Shown here piece after piece: positions 13,450 through 20,944 of a stretch of DNA of 29,198 bases. Under the pieces are notes generated by a model that had not been told where the DNA came from, searched no databases, and saw nothing but the letters and a program-made list of their open reading frames with translations. Made by a program: the position numbers and the translations under genes. The stretch is from a virus. The DNA lies in the IMG/VR virus record IMGVR_UViG_3300037070_002005, positions 1 to 29,198 of that record; one strand, written 5' to 3'. The first letter of the stretch is position 1, and each line of letters starts with the position of its first letter.

Positions 13450-14234
13450 TTTTCTTTAAAGTAAGGATGTGTTTTATTAAATATCACACCTGTTAAAGCA
13501 GCGTTATTATCGAAAATTGTATTCTTAACCAAAGGATCAACCATTTTGTTTGCCCATTCACTATTGTAAATGTCATTCAGTTTTTTGGCTATTCCTGGTA
13601 TAATGGTACAACGACAGCCCCAAGCCAATGGCGTATATAATCGTTTCCAGATTGGATCACTTTTAAGAGCTGTAAACTTGTCAAAAATTCGGTGTTCAGG
13701 ACGAACAGCACTATCACCAACTGTAGAAAACTGTAAATATTCAGAGTCTAAAGTTTCCCATTTGTGAGCCATAATTGCCGACTGTGTTACAAACTGATGT
13801 TCTGCAACCAGATAATTTTTATTGAAAGCTTCGCCAATATCGGCAACTATTTTTTTAACGGAATCAAAGCTTTGCATTTGCCCCTTGCTGTTAAACATTG
13901 CATCCTTGAATAGCTTGAATTGCGTTAAGGTTTTGGCATAGCTAAATTGCTCAATATTTTGAGTGAATGTTTTTTGCAAGGCATTACGGCTGTCATTATC
14001 ATCAAATGAAGTACCGCCCAATCCATTGTTGAGAGCTTTGATTAATTGCCCGGCTGTTTTGTTATAAACAGCATCGGTGTCTAAATCTTTGCCCTCTAAA
14101 AGTTGCTTGGCGATATCGGTGTAAATATCATCCCAGTTATTGTCTGCGAGATCATGTAATACTACTTCACCACAACAGGAACAGCGATCACTATATAAAT
14201 CGTTCAGTTGCCCAACTAGTGTTGGGCTTGGTCG
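13446..14234 (-). CDS. Head morphogenesis protein (Mu gp30/SPP1 gp7-like), likely made by -1 frameshift from portal
   Basis: The frame encodes about 262 residues if entered by -1 slippage at the portal 3' end. It has a cysteine cluster (DRCSCCG), a helical region, and C-terminal family motifs VGDSAVRPEHRIFD and PLAWGCRCTIIPG typical of SPP1 gp7/Mu F minor head proteins. The only ordinary start codon is TTG at 14021, which would remove about 70 residues, including the cysteine cluster and a family-like N-terminal helix region. No ATG, GTG or TTG occurs in the frame from its upstream stop inside the portal gene to 14021. A CTG at 14207 is the only other marginal choice. Its product would work with the portal in the procapsid. 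Confidence 0.8.
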   Translation of the reverse strand, partial: RPSPTLVGQLNDLYSDRCSCCGEVVLHDLADNNWDDIYTDIAKQLLEGKDLDTDAVYNKTAGQLIKALNNGLGGTSFDDNDSRNALQKTFTQNIEQFSYAKTLTQFKLFKDAMFNSKGQMQSFDSVKKIVADIGEAFNKNYLVAEHQFVTQSAIMAHKWETLDSEYLQFSTVGDSAVRPEHRIFDKFTALKSDPIWKRLYTPLAWGCRCTIIPGIAKKLNDIYNSEWANKMVDPLVKNTIFDNNAALTGVIFNKTHPYFKEK

Positions 14235-14240
14235 AAAAAA
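14210..14240 (-). promoter_or_regulatory. Candidate programmed -1 ribosomal frameshift signal
   Basis: On the minus strand the portal frame ends GAT TTT TTC GAC CAA. T TTT TTC (14240-14234) is a canonical X XXY YYZ slippery heptamer. A 6-base spacer follows, then GCCCAAC-ACTA-GTTGGGC (14227-14210), a perfect 7-bp hairpin containing the portal UAG. A second heptamer, A AAA AAT, lies five codons upstream in the portal frame (TTA AAA AAT). Slippage by -1 at either joins the portal to the gpF frame. Confidence 0.7.
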
Positions 14241-15544
14241 TCGGCTAAATTTTTTAAAAACAAATCCATAAGGTTTTGTTTTTTGGTTTCGGTCAGTTGT
14301 CCTTTTTTGGACTGTTGTCCTGGTACTTTCTTTGTTGTTGGTTCTGGCTCCGGTTGCACCTTGTCGGCTTCCAGCTTAGCTTCCATTCTTGCCTTTAACT
14401 CATCGTAGTTATCAGGTTTTGGAATTCTGTATGTTTCATACCAATAATCATCACCAATTGGCACTTTAGTACTAACAATCATATCGATTTCAATACGCAG
14501 TTTTAACTTAGCTAAATTTAGATCAAGCTCAAACTCAAACTTACCATCAACATCATAGCCATAAGATTTTAATATTTCTTTGAACTTCTTACTATTCAAT
14601 AAGTTTTCAACAAATATTAAATCGGAAACGGTCAATTCGTCCTGCTGTTCGCCGTGTTCTTTTGATTGTGCGTAACCGCTCGATTTGCTGGACGTTGTTG
14701 TTTCGGTATTTCCTAAAATAGCGATTGCCATTTCGTCATTACAAGCACCTATCAAACCAAGCTGGAGCTTGCCATCTGCATTGGATGCTTTGCCGTCTTT
14801 CATTTCGAATTCGGCTTGTTTTGGTATCATTATGGCCAAAGCGGAACCGCTCTCAGTCATTACCGTTTTAAGTTCCTGTTTGGTTTTGGTGTCATAGGCA
14901 TCATACTTCATTATACGGACAGGTTGCCCGAATATTTCCACATATTGTGCATAATCGCCAAAGGTTCCACGTTTGTAAATTCCATACATAGAACAGGCTA
15001 AAAGCAATCCTAAATCTTTAGGTTTACCAATAACCCAAACAAACGGCATTTCTTCATAGGCATAGCCGTTTTCTTCTGAAACTCCGTATTGTGATTTGGT
15101 AATCACTCCTTTTTCAGGCTTAATATGTTTTCTTTCAATTTCTTTAAAAGTCAGCTCATCACTACCAATAACAAACTCAACACCAGAAACACCCCATATT
15201 TTGGATTCCATCAATAACGTAATCAAATCACGTCCTTTTTCACTTTTGAGTAAATCGGTTAAAGTGTCGTCTTGTTTGCCATCTTTTTTAAGGAATTTTA
15301 ATTTTTTATTCAATACTGAATCAATCCTTTTTTGAATGATACCACGCAAATAACCATCCATAGACAGGATGTCGTGGTACAAATCATAAAGCTGTACACG
15401 ATTAGGAAAATGAATACTTTCGGCAAGTGTAACACCACTTTTTAAGCTTCCAATATCCTTACTGCTCCTGTCTGGAGAAACAAGGGTTAAATCGTGTATA
15501 ATATACGGTTCGGTTGCTTCGGGTTTAATTTTTTTAACTGCCAT
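14216..15544 (-). CDS. Portal protein (DUF935, Mu gp29-like)
   Basis: 442 residues. It is the dodecameric portal through which DNA enters and leaves the head. Recognised by the DUF935/Mu gp29 pattern: N-terminal LYDLYHDILSMDGYLRGIIQ, core with FGDYAQYVEIFGQPVRIMKY, and a helical crown region with SGYAQSKEHGEQQDELT. The C-terminus is a charged linker (PEPEPTTKK) ending in NLADFFDQAQH. The last codons carry the slippery sequence described separately, and the length fits the family without the extension. It lies between gp36-like and gpF-like genes, the expected order. Confidence 0.9.
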   Translation of the reverse strand: MAVKKIKPEATEPYIIHDLTLVSPDRSSKDIGSLKSGVTLAESIHFPNRVQLYDLYHDILSMDGYLRGIIQKRIDSVLNKKLKFLKKDGKQDDTLTDLLKSEKGRDLITLLMESKIWGVSGVEFVIGSDELTFKEIERKHIKPEKGVITKSQYGVSEENGYAYEEMPFVWVIGKPKDLGLLLACSMYGIYKRGTFGDYAQYVEIFGQPVRIMKYDAYDTKTKQELKTVMTESGSALAIMIPKQAEFEMKDGKASNADGKLQLGLIGACNDEMAIAILGNTETTTSSKSSGYAQSKEHGEQQDELTVSDLIFVENLLNSKKFKEILKSYGYDVDGKFEFELDLNLAKLKLRIEIDMIVSTKVPIGDDYWYETYRIPKPDNYDELKARMEAKLEADKVQPEPEPTTKKVPGQQSKKGQLTETKKQNLMDLFLKNLADFFDQAQH

Positions 15545-15547
15545 AAT

Positions 15548-16018
15548 TTAAAATCTTTGAGTACGTTTTTGATTAGAACCCCAGAATACGCCATCGTTTT
15601 GCGCGCTTTCGTCTTCGGGTGTTTCTGGATTGTCGGCTTTGTATGGCCAGTCAGGATTTATATTACCTTCTTTAATATCATACAACCAGCCCGGCACTTC
15701 TTTGTTACCGATCATTAATTCCCAATCCTCACGAAATAAATCCAAGTTTACGTTAGGGTTGGCTTTTCGAACCAGCCAATAGGAAGCAATGATTTTAATG
15801 GTCTTTTTTAAATTTTCATCAACAACCGTTGGAGCAACAACCGGGTCAATAGCATCGTTACCAAAAAGGGCGTTTAAATCATATTTAAACAAGTATGATT
15901 TGCAGAAAGCTTCCGCTGCCTTTATTTGCGAAATTGTTTCGTTTGGATTACTTCTGGTAATCGCTTCGATAATTTCTGGATATAGCTCTGTATTTAATTC
16001 TGATGGTTGTACTAACAT
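15548..16018 (-). CDS. Mu gp36-like head protein (DUF1320 type)
   Basis: 156 residues. The N-terminal LNTELYPEIIEAITRSN and the segment FCKSYLFKYDLNALFG, followed by NPNVNLDLFREDWELMI, match the gp36/DUF1320 group, usually a head-tail connector. The C-terminus is a disordered acidic tail ending in WGSNQKRTQRF. Its start overlaps the TerL stop by one base and the portal begins three bases after its stop. The order TerL-gp36-portal differs from Mu, where gp36 comes after the capsid gene. Confidence 0.75.
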   Translation of the reverse strand: MLVQPSELNTELYPEIIEAITRSNPNETISQIKAAEAFCKSYLFKYDLNALFGNDAIDPVVAPTVVDENLKKTIKIIASYWLVRKANPNVNLDLFREDWELMIGNKEVPGWLYDIKEGNINPDWPYKADNPETPEDESAQNDGVFWGSNQKRTQRF

Positions 16019-17550
16019 TACATTCGGTGTTTATTTGCTTGACGTTTAAAAGTTTCGATAGCTCCTGTTGAGTTGCTTATTGCTATGTCTTGTGCTTTTT
16101 TTACAGCACCTTCCACAGCATCGGGTCCATCCATTAATTTTGCTTTTCGGCTAAAGTTGGTAAACTGTGCGACCATTCGTTCCATGTGTGGATTGGCTTT
16201 CTCCATGATGTTAAAAATCAATCGGCCTAAACGGTTTAATGGTTCAAGTGTTCCCTCAATCCTTGCATACTTTTCGGGCTTCTTTCTATCGTCCGGACGA
16301 ATAGGCAAAAAGGTTTTTTGTTCTTGCTCCAATCGGTAAATGTGTGGTAAAATCACTTGTTCATAAAAAGGATTTTGAAGCGAGTTGTTTTCAATCCAGA
16401 TATAAACAGGATCAACACCGGCACTTTTACAAATTCTATGAGCTTCAAATAAGTATTCGCAAAATTGGGCGTTGCTCATCTGATCAACCCAAACTTTATA
16501 TAAATAATAATGAACTCCTTTTTGCGCTAAAATGACAATAGCCTTGCTACTTGCATTTGTTTTGTCAGAGTTTGACGGTGCGGGGTCGGCATAAATAACT
16601 ACAGTATCACAATGGCGCAATTGTGGACACTTTTCGAAAAGAATATCTTTAAAGGTGTCGCCACCATCCATTGGATTATTAAAGTACTCTTTTTGACCTG
16701 ATTCGTACGAAATCATACTTAAAACCCTGTCGATATTAGCCTCGCTGTTTTTTTGTGGCCATGTGCTTTTCCCGTCTTTATCTCTAATATTTACTACATC
16801 CCATTTATTGGCTTTTACACCCATTTCAGTGATACAGCAATATTTTGCAATGATGTTACCACAGGCAATAAGTAATAAGCCGTTGGATATTGAACGCGTT
16901 GGAATCAAAGCTTGTTCAATCCATTTAACACGCTCTTTTACGAGTTCTATATTTCTACAAAATTCGTCTGTATCAATATCATCAATCAGGATAACATCTG
17001 GACGGCTGGCATCGTTTCGGGTTCCACGAGGGGATTGACCCGCACCAATAGCTCTAAAGGAAACTCCTTTGCGGGTTTTAAACTCGCTGGACTCCCAAGA
17101 GCCAATTTTCTTTTGAATACCATAATCGGCAATAATCCTGTTATTGCGCTCCAGTATTCCTTTATAAGGCAAAAGCAACCTTTCGGCATTATCGGCAGAA
17201 TTCGAGATTAAAAGAATGTTTTTCTTTTTACCTGTCATTGCCAGATACAGTACTTCCATCATGGTGCGACCTGATTTGGATAATTCTCTCGCCCATGAGC
17301 GCACTTCGTACCATTCGGCATTGCCTAATACACGTTTAGTTGCTTTTATATGAAATTCAGCGGGTTCGCTGGTATAATAATTTGGAAAGTAGTATTTAAA
17401 CCACTCTTCGGGATTGTTTTCTAAATAAGCAATTCTTTTGAGTTTTGCACCTTGACTTTCAGTTAAGTCAATAGGTGTGGCATTGTCCATGTTTTCACAG
17501 AACTCACGCCATAAATCTAAATACTCCTTATTGCTTACTTTTTTAGCCAT
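16018..17550 (-). CDS. terL: Terminase large subunit (Mu gp28-like)
   Basis: 510 residues. This is the packaging motor: an ATPase that drives DNA into the head, joined to an RNase H-fold nuclease that cuts it. The ATPase part shows an atypical Walker A region ARELSKSGRT (87-96), Walker B DVILIDDID (185-193) and a preceding SPRGTRNDASRPD. The nuclease part begins with VIYADPAPS, where Asp322 is the first metal-binding residue. The C-terminus has RYARIEGTLEPLNR-type sequence (here KYARIEGTLEPLNRLGRLIF) common in phage terminases. It overlaps terS by eight bases. Length fits the family. Confidence 0.93.
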   Translation of the reverse strand: MAKKVSNKEYLDLWREFCENMDNATPIDLTESQGAKLKRIAYLENNPEEWFKYYFPNYYTSEPAEFHIKATKRVLGNAEWYEVRSWARELSKSGRTMMEVLYLAMTGKKKNILLISNSADNAERLLLPYKGILERNNRIIADYGIQKKIGSWESSEFKTRKGVSFRAIGAGQSPRGTRNDASRPDVILIDDIDTDEFCRNIELVKERVKWIEQALIPTRSISNGLLLIACGNIIAKYCCITEMGVKANKWDVVNIRDKDGKSTWPQKNSEANIDRVLSMISYESGQKEYFNNPMDGGDTFKDILFEKCPQLRHCDTVVIYADPAPSNSDKTNASSKAIVILAQKGVHYYLYKVWVDQMSNAQFCEYLFEAHRICKSAGVDPVYIWIENNSLQNPFYEQVILPHIYRLEQEQKTFLPIRPDDRKKPEKYARIEGTLEPLNRLGRLIFNIMEKANPHMERMVAQFTNFSRKAKLMDGPDAVEGAVKKAQDIAISNSTGAIETFKRQANKHRM

Positions 17551-17986
17551 TCTTTAACTTCGAGTTTATAAACCCATCTATGTAATTCTTGAATTTTTTT
17601 GCATCGTCTAAATCAATTGACTGGACATACGTTAATAATTTCCTGCCCACTTCTACATACTCACCGATTCCTGTCTCGGTTTCCAAATTTTTTATATTAG
17701 AAGTAGTCTTCGACATAATGTCGGATTCTTTCGAATCGGGAACAGGCAAATCTCTTTTTGCGATATGTTCATTCATTGCATCGAGCTGATTGTACCAGTG
17801 AACCAATTGATTCTCTTTAGTAGTCAGCAAGCTTTTACGAAGTTTTGACCAATTGTCAGCCTCAGCCCATTTGCTAATGGTCTTTTCTGTTACTCCTGTT
17901 CTTTCGGCTATCTCTTTAAAAGTGATCCGTTCGTTTACATATAAGATTCGAGCATACTCCCGCTCTTGCGCTTTATTGATTCCCAT
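17543..17986 (-). CDS. terS: Terminase small subunit
   Basis: 147 residues. Residues about 21-40 form a helix-turn-helix (TFKEIAERTGVTEKTISKWA), typical of small terminases that recognise DNA for packaging, followed by a helical oligomerisation region (ETETGIGEYVEVGRKLLTYV). It is the first gene of the leftward head operon and overlaps terL by eight bases. In Mu, packaging starts near the left end; a recognition site cannot be assigned here. Confidence 0.85.
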   Translation of the reverse strand: MGINKAQEREYARILYVNERITFKEIAERTGVTEKTISKWAEADNWSKLRKSLLTTKENQLVHWYNQLDAMNEHIAKRDLPVPDSKESDIMSKTTSNIKNLETETGIGEYVEVGRKLLTYVQSIDLDDAKKFKNYIDGFINSKLKNG

Positions 17987-18129
17987 TTTCGACTTGATTA
18001 CATGGCAAAATTGACTAAAAACACAGCCGTTTTAAAATAACTATGCAACCCTTGCGCCTTTATTTTCAAGGCTTCGCAAACATTCGCAAGTTTGTACTCG
18101 ATATAATTACCAACCCAAAATTTTAGCGA
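17987..18129. promoter_or_regulatory. Divergent late control region with TTCGCAA repeats
   Basis: This 143-base gap separates the leftward head operon from the rightward capsid/tail operon and must hold two late promoters. TTCGCAA occurs at 18073-18079 and 18083-18089, exactly 10 bp apart. CTTGCG (18051-18056) is the reverse complement of CGCAAG (18085-18090), and GCAA-CCC-TTGC (18045-18055) is a small palindrome. No full TAnnTTTG box is seen on either strand, which fits activator-dependent promoters. A TTGACT-N16-TAAAAT pair at 18011-18038 is noted but is not the Bacteroidetes pattern. Confidence 0.5.
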
Positions 18130-19119
18130 GTGAGTAACCAGTTTAAAAAGATTGACAAAGAGTTTTGCCTAACAGATAATAGCGTGAATGTTTATAAGTA
18201 TCGCCTATTAACAGAAGGTTTGGATTTGGCTCAATACAAAAAGAATCCTATTGGCTTCTTAATGCACGATCGAGAAGGTGGTGTATTAGTAAAATGGGAA
18301 GATTTTAGACAGGAAGGCGATAAGTTGTTTGGAAAACCAGTAATCAATCTATCACATCCAAAAGGCGAAGACATTGCCTTACAAGTGGAAAACGGCTTTA
18401 TAAACGCCGCTTCATGTGGTAAGATTATTTGTTTAGCCGCTTCTGATGATCCTAAACTAAAACTAGAAGGGCAAACAGGTCCTACTGTTACTAAATGGTT
18501 TCCTCGTGAAATATCCTTTGTTGACATTCCGGGCAATCATAACGCTCTGGCTAATCTCTATGACATTAATGATAACGAGTTAAACCTCGCTGATTTTGTA
18601 AAACCTAATACTAAAGAAATGAGTAAAATCCTTTTGACAGCCGCTATGCTTACGGCTCTAAATTTAAGTGACAAGTCTTCTGAAGATGATGCAGCAACCG
18701 CATTTCAGGACTTAATAGATCAAGCCGGTAAAGTACCAGGACTGGAAAAAGATTTGGCAGACAAATCAACTGCTTTGACTGCTAAAGAAACTGAGTTGAA
18801 AAACTTGAAAGATGCTTCTGTAGTGAAAGAAGTTCAGGACTTGCTTGACAAAGGTAAAGCGGACAAAAAACTGACTGTACAATTAGCTACCGAACTGGCT
18901 GATAGTTTCGCGGGCAATCCTGCTGGATTGAAAAAAGTAATCGATGCTATGTCTGCTCAAACATTGGTTACCGATGAATTGGGAGACAAAACTGCTGCTT
19001 CTGATTTTGAAGGTAAAAAATGGGATGATTTATACCAATCTGACCAATTAGAAACTGTTCGTACCAAGTTTCCTGACTTATACGAAAGTTTGAGAAAAGA
19101 AAAATATCCTAACGCTTAA
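18130..19119 (+). CDS. Prohead protease-scaffold fusion (Mu gpI-like)
   Basis: 329 residues from GTG at 18130; no in-frame ATG fits. Residues about 1-160 look like a caudoviral prohead protease: candidate His46 in GFLMHDREGG, candidate Ser95 in INAASCGKII, and the following PREISFVDIPGNHNA, which resembles the 'SLVPVPANP' segment of the family. Residues about 165-329 are acidic and helical/coiled-coil (VPGLEKDLADKSTALTAKET), as expected of an internal scaffold, with a C-terminal capsid-binding-like tail. It precedes the capsid gene, the usual order. Assembly scaffolding and maturation cleavage are inferred. Confidence 0.8.
   Translation: MSNQFKKIDKEFCLTDNSVNVYKYRLLTEGLDLAQYKKNPIGFLMHDREGGVLVKWEDFRQEGDKLFGKPVINLSHPKGEDIALQVENGFINAASCGKIICLAASDDPKLKLEGQTGPTVTKWFPREISFVDIPGNHNALANLYDINDNELNLADFVKPNTKEMSKILLTAAMLTALNLSDKSSEDDAATAFQDLIDQAGKVPGLEKDLADKSTALTAKETELKNLKDASVVKEVQDLLDKGKADKKLTVQLATELADSFAGNPAGLKKVIDAMSAQTLVTDELGDKTAASDFEGKKWDDLYQSDQLETVRTKFPDLYESLRKEKYPNA
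18619..19119 (+). CDS. Possible nested scaffold protein from internal ATG
   Basis: An in-frame ATG at 18619 (Met164 of the fusion) begins MSKILLTAAMLTALNLSDKS, exactly where the protease domain ends and the scaffold begins, after an A-rich AAACCTAATACTAAAGAA stretch. Mu and lambda make a separate scaffold from such an internal start. The product would be 166 residues. Whether the site is used cannot be read from sequence. Confidence 0.4.
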   Translation: MSKILLTAAMLTALNLSDKSSEDDAATAFQDLIDQAGKVPGLEKDLADKSTALTAKETELKNLKDASVVKEVQDLLDKGKADKKLTVQLATELADSFAGNPAGLKKVIDAMSAQTLVTDELGDKTAASDFEGKKWDDLYQSDQLETVRTKFPDLYESLRKEKYPNA

Positions 19120-19129
19120 TATTTAAAAA

Positions 19130-20086
19130 ATGGCAAATCCAAAAATACCACAAGAGTTTTGGGTCTCTTACATCGTAGAGAAACTACGTAAAACAAACCC
19201 ACACATAGCTTTGTGCTATGACGAAAGCCAGTTTATTGTTGGTGGTTCTGTGGTTTATATACCACAAGCCGGTGCAAAACCAAATGTTGTAAAAAACAGA
19301 GGTTTTGGTGCAGCAACAGCAGTTCAAAGAGGTGATACAGCAATTGCTTATGTACTTGATGTATTTACAACTGATCCTACAGCGGTTTTAACTTCTGAAA
19401 AGTTAGAAATCAGCTATGAAAAACAAGATAGCATCTTGGCAGATCATACGGACACTTTAGCCGAAACCATCGGTGATGAGTTGACTTACAATTGGATTCG
19501 TGGAATTAAGCCAGCTGTTGGCGGTGGTACAACTGTAGAGTTCTTACCTGCTGCTAGACAAATTTCTACTTCTGGCGCAGCTACAGCTGTGAACCCAGAA
19601 GACGGACAAACTGGAACTCGTAAAGCTTTTACCTATAAAGAAGTTCAGGCAATGCAGGCAAAATTCAATAAAGATAATGTGCCAAAAGACAATCGTTATG
19701 CGATGGTTGAAAGCTACATGTATCAACAATTTATTGATTCTTTATCTGCAAATCAAATGGCAGCGTTCCAAGCTACAGCTGATTTAGCAAACGGTGTTGT
19801 TGGGAAATTCGCAGGCTTTACATTCTTAGAAAGAAGCTCTGTTTTAGCATTAACAACTGGAGGCGTGTTCAGAACACCAGGCGAAGCTTTGGCGGCGACT
19901 GATAATTTAGCGAGCATCTTTTGGCAAAAACAAAGTGTAACTAAATCACTTGGAGAAACTAAGCTTTTCCAAGATATGGAAAACCCATTGTATTATGGTG
20001 ATATCCATTCTGGTTTAGTAAAAATGGGTGGTCGTTGCCGTCGTGAAGACTGGAAAGGCGTAGGACTTATTGTTCAGGTCGCTTAA
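19130..20086 (+). CDS. Major capsid protein
   Basis: 318 residues, directly after the protease/scaffold gene. The N-terminus (IPQEFWVSYIVEKLRKTNPH) and the segment DVFTTDPTAVLTSEKLEISY followed by an ADHTDTLAETIGDELTYNWI helix fit HK97-fold coat proteins of Bacteroidetes phages. There is no N-terminal delta domain, in line with a separate scaffold. A strong terminator follows, so capsid can be made in excess over the downstream tail genes. The call rests on gene order and fold pattern. Confidence 0.85.
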   Translation: MANPKIPQEFWVSYIVEKLRKTNPHIALCYDESQFIVGGSVVYIPQAGAKPNVVKNRGFGAATAVQRGDTAIAYVLDVFTTDPTAVLTSEKLEISYEKQDSILADHTDTLAETIGDELTYNWIRGIKPAVGGGTTVEFLPAARQISTSGAATAVNPEDGQTGTRKAFTYKEVQAMQAKFNKDNVPKDNRYAMVESYMYQQFIDSLSANQMAAFQATADLANGVVGKFAGFTFLERSSVLALTTGGVFRTPGEALAATDNLASIFWQKQSVTKSLGETKLFQDMENPLYYGDIHSGLVKMGGRCRREDWKGVGLIVQVA

Positions 20087-20110
20087 CCCAAAATAGATAT
20101 TTATATAACA

Positions 20111-20144
20111 AAAGGCTGTCTCAATCGATGGCAGCCTTTTTTTT
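20111..20144 (+). terminator. Intrinsic terminator after capsid gene
   Basis: AAAGGCTG (20111-20118) pairs perfectly with CAGCCTTT (20132-20139) around a 13-base loop and is followed by T's to 20144. It lies between the capsid and lysis genes and would either end the capsid transcript or lower read-through into the lysis and tail genes. Confidence 0.85.
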
Positions 20145-20156
20145 AAACCTACAATC

Positions 20157-20492
20157 GTGATAGAAATAATTGACAACATCATGGATTTTATTAAAAAATT
20201 CAACCCATACATATTAGGAGGCGCAATAGGTTCTATCATTCATAGAATGCGAACCGAAATGTCTTGGAGTGCTTTTTTTAAGTCGGTGGTCGTATCAATA
20301 TTTATATCCTTTTGCGTAGGTATTGCTTGTAAAGACTATTTAAAAATTGAAAATGAAAACATCTGTTTTGTTGCTTGTGGAATATCAGGCACATTTTCAA
20401 AACTCATTCTGGACGAAATAGAACAAATTTTAAAATTACTTTCTGTTTACGCCAAATTGAAATTAGGTATTACCAAAAAAGACGAAGAATGA
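20157..20492 (+). CDS. Holin-like membrane protein
   Basis: 111 residues from GTG at 20157 (ATG at 20181 gives 103). It has a short hydrophobic stretch at about 18-28 and stronger spans at about 42-58 (KSVVVSIFISFCVGIACKDY) and 68-84. Small size, two to three spans, charged C-terminus (KLGITKKDEE) and position directly before the endolysin gene indicate a holin that forms the membrane hole for lysis. The stop overlaps the endolysin start. No specific holin family is claimed. Confidence 0.65.
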   Translation: MIEIIDNIMDFIKKFNPYILGGAIGSIIHRMRTEMSWSAFFKSVVVSIFISFCVGIACKDYLKIENENICFVACGISGTFSKLILDEIEQILKLLSVYAKLKLGITKKDEE

Positions 20493-20944
20493 CCAAATTA
20501 GGAAAAAAGACACTTGCAATCGCTATTACTCAATTAGGAGTCGAAGAAATTCCAAGAGGCTCAAATGCTGGTGAAGCTGTTGAAAAGTATCTAAAGTCTG
20601 TTGGACTTGGTAAAGGTTATTCCTGGTGCATGGCTTTTATCTATTGGGCAACCAAAGAGGCTTCAATTCAATTGGCAGTACCCAACCCATTAACCAAAAC
20701 AGGTGGTGTGCTGGCTATGTACAATAAGGAAAAAGATTTGGTGGTAACTGATCCACAACCGGGCGATATATTCATTATGGATTATGGTAAAGGTTTAGGA
20801 CATACAGGAATTATTGAAAAGATTGAAAAAAACATTATCCACACCATCGAAGGGAATACCAACGATGATGGTAGCCGTGAAGGTTACGAAGTGTGTAGAA
20901 AACAACGTAAAACTAATACAATCAAAGCTTATTTAAGATTATGA
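20489..20944 (+). CDS. Endolysin, CHAP/NlpC-P60-type peptidase
   Basis: 151 residues from ATG at 20489, which overlaps the holin stop; the longer frame upstream lies inside the holin gene. The papain-like cysteine peptidase set is visible: Cys47 in GYSWCMAFIYW, His105 in KGLGHTGIIEKI, and Glu121/Asn123 in TIEGNTNDDG. It probably cuts peptide bonds of the cell wall and reaches it through the holin, since it has no signal peptide. The fold and lengths match stand-alone phage endolysins. Confidence 0.88.
   Translation: MTKLGKKTLAIAITQLGVEEIPRGSNAGEAVEKYLKSVGLGKGYSWCMAFIYWATKEASIQLAVPNPLTKTGGVLAMYNKEKDLVVTDPQPGDIFIMDYGKGLGHTGIIEKIEKNIIHTIEGNTNDDGSREGYEVCRKQRKTNTIKAYLRL

Noticed and set aside
13446-14021. 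Head morphogenesis gene starting at TTG 14021
   Set aside because: The same frame continues upstream without a stop for about 66 codons of protein-like sequence, including a cysteine cluster, so this start would truncate the protein.
14234-14260. A-run sequencing error making one continuous portal-gpF gene
   Set aside because: Cannot be excluded from sequence alone, but the precise heptamer, 6-nt spacer and hairpin enclosing the stop codon argue for programmed recoding rather than error.
18011-18038. E. coli-type sigma-70 promoter (TTGACT-N16-TAAAAT) for the late operon
   Set aside because: Bacteroidetes use a different consensus and AT-rich DNA gives such matches by chance; kept only as a note.
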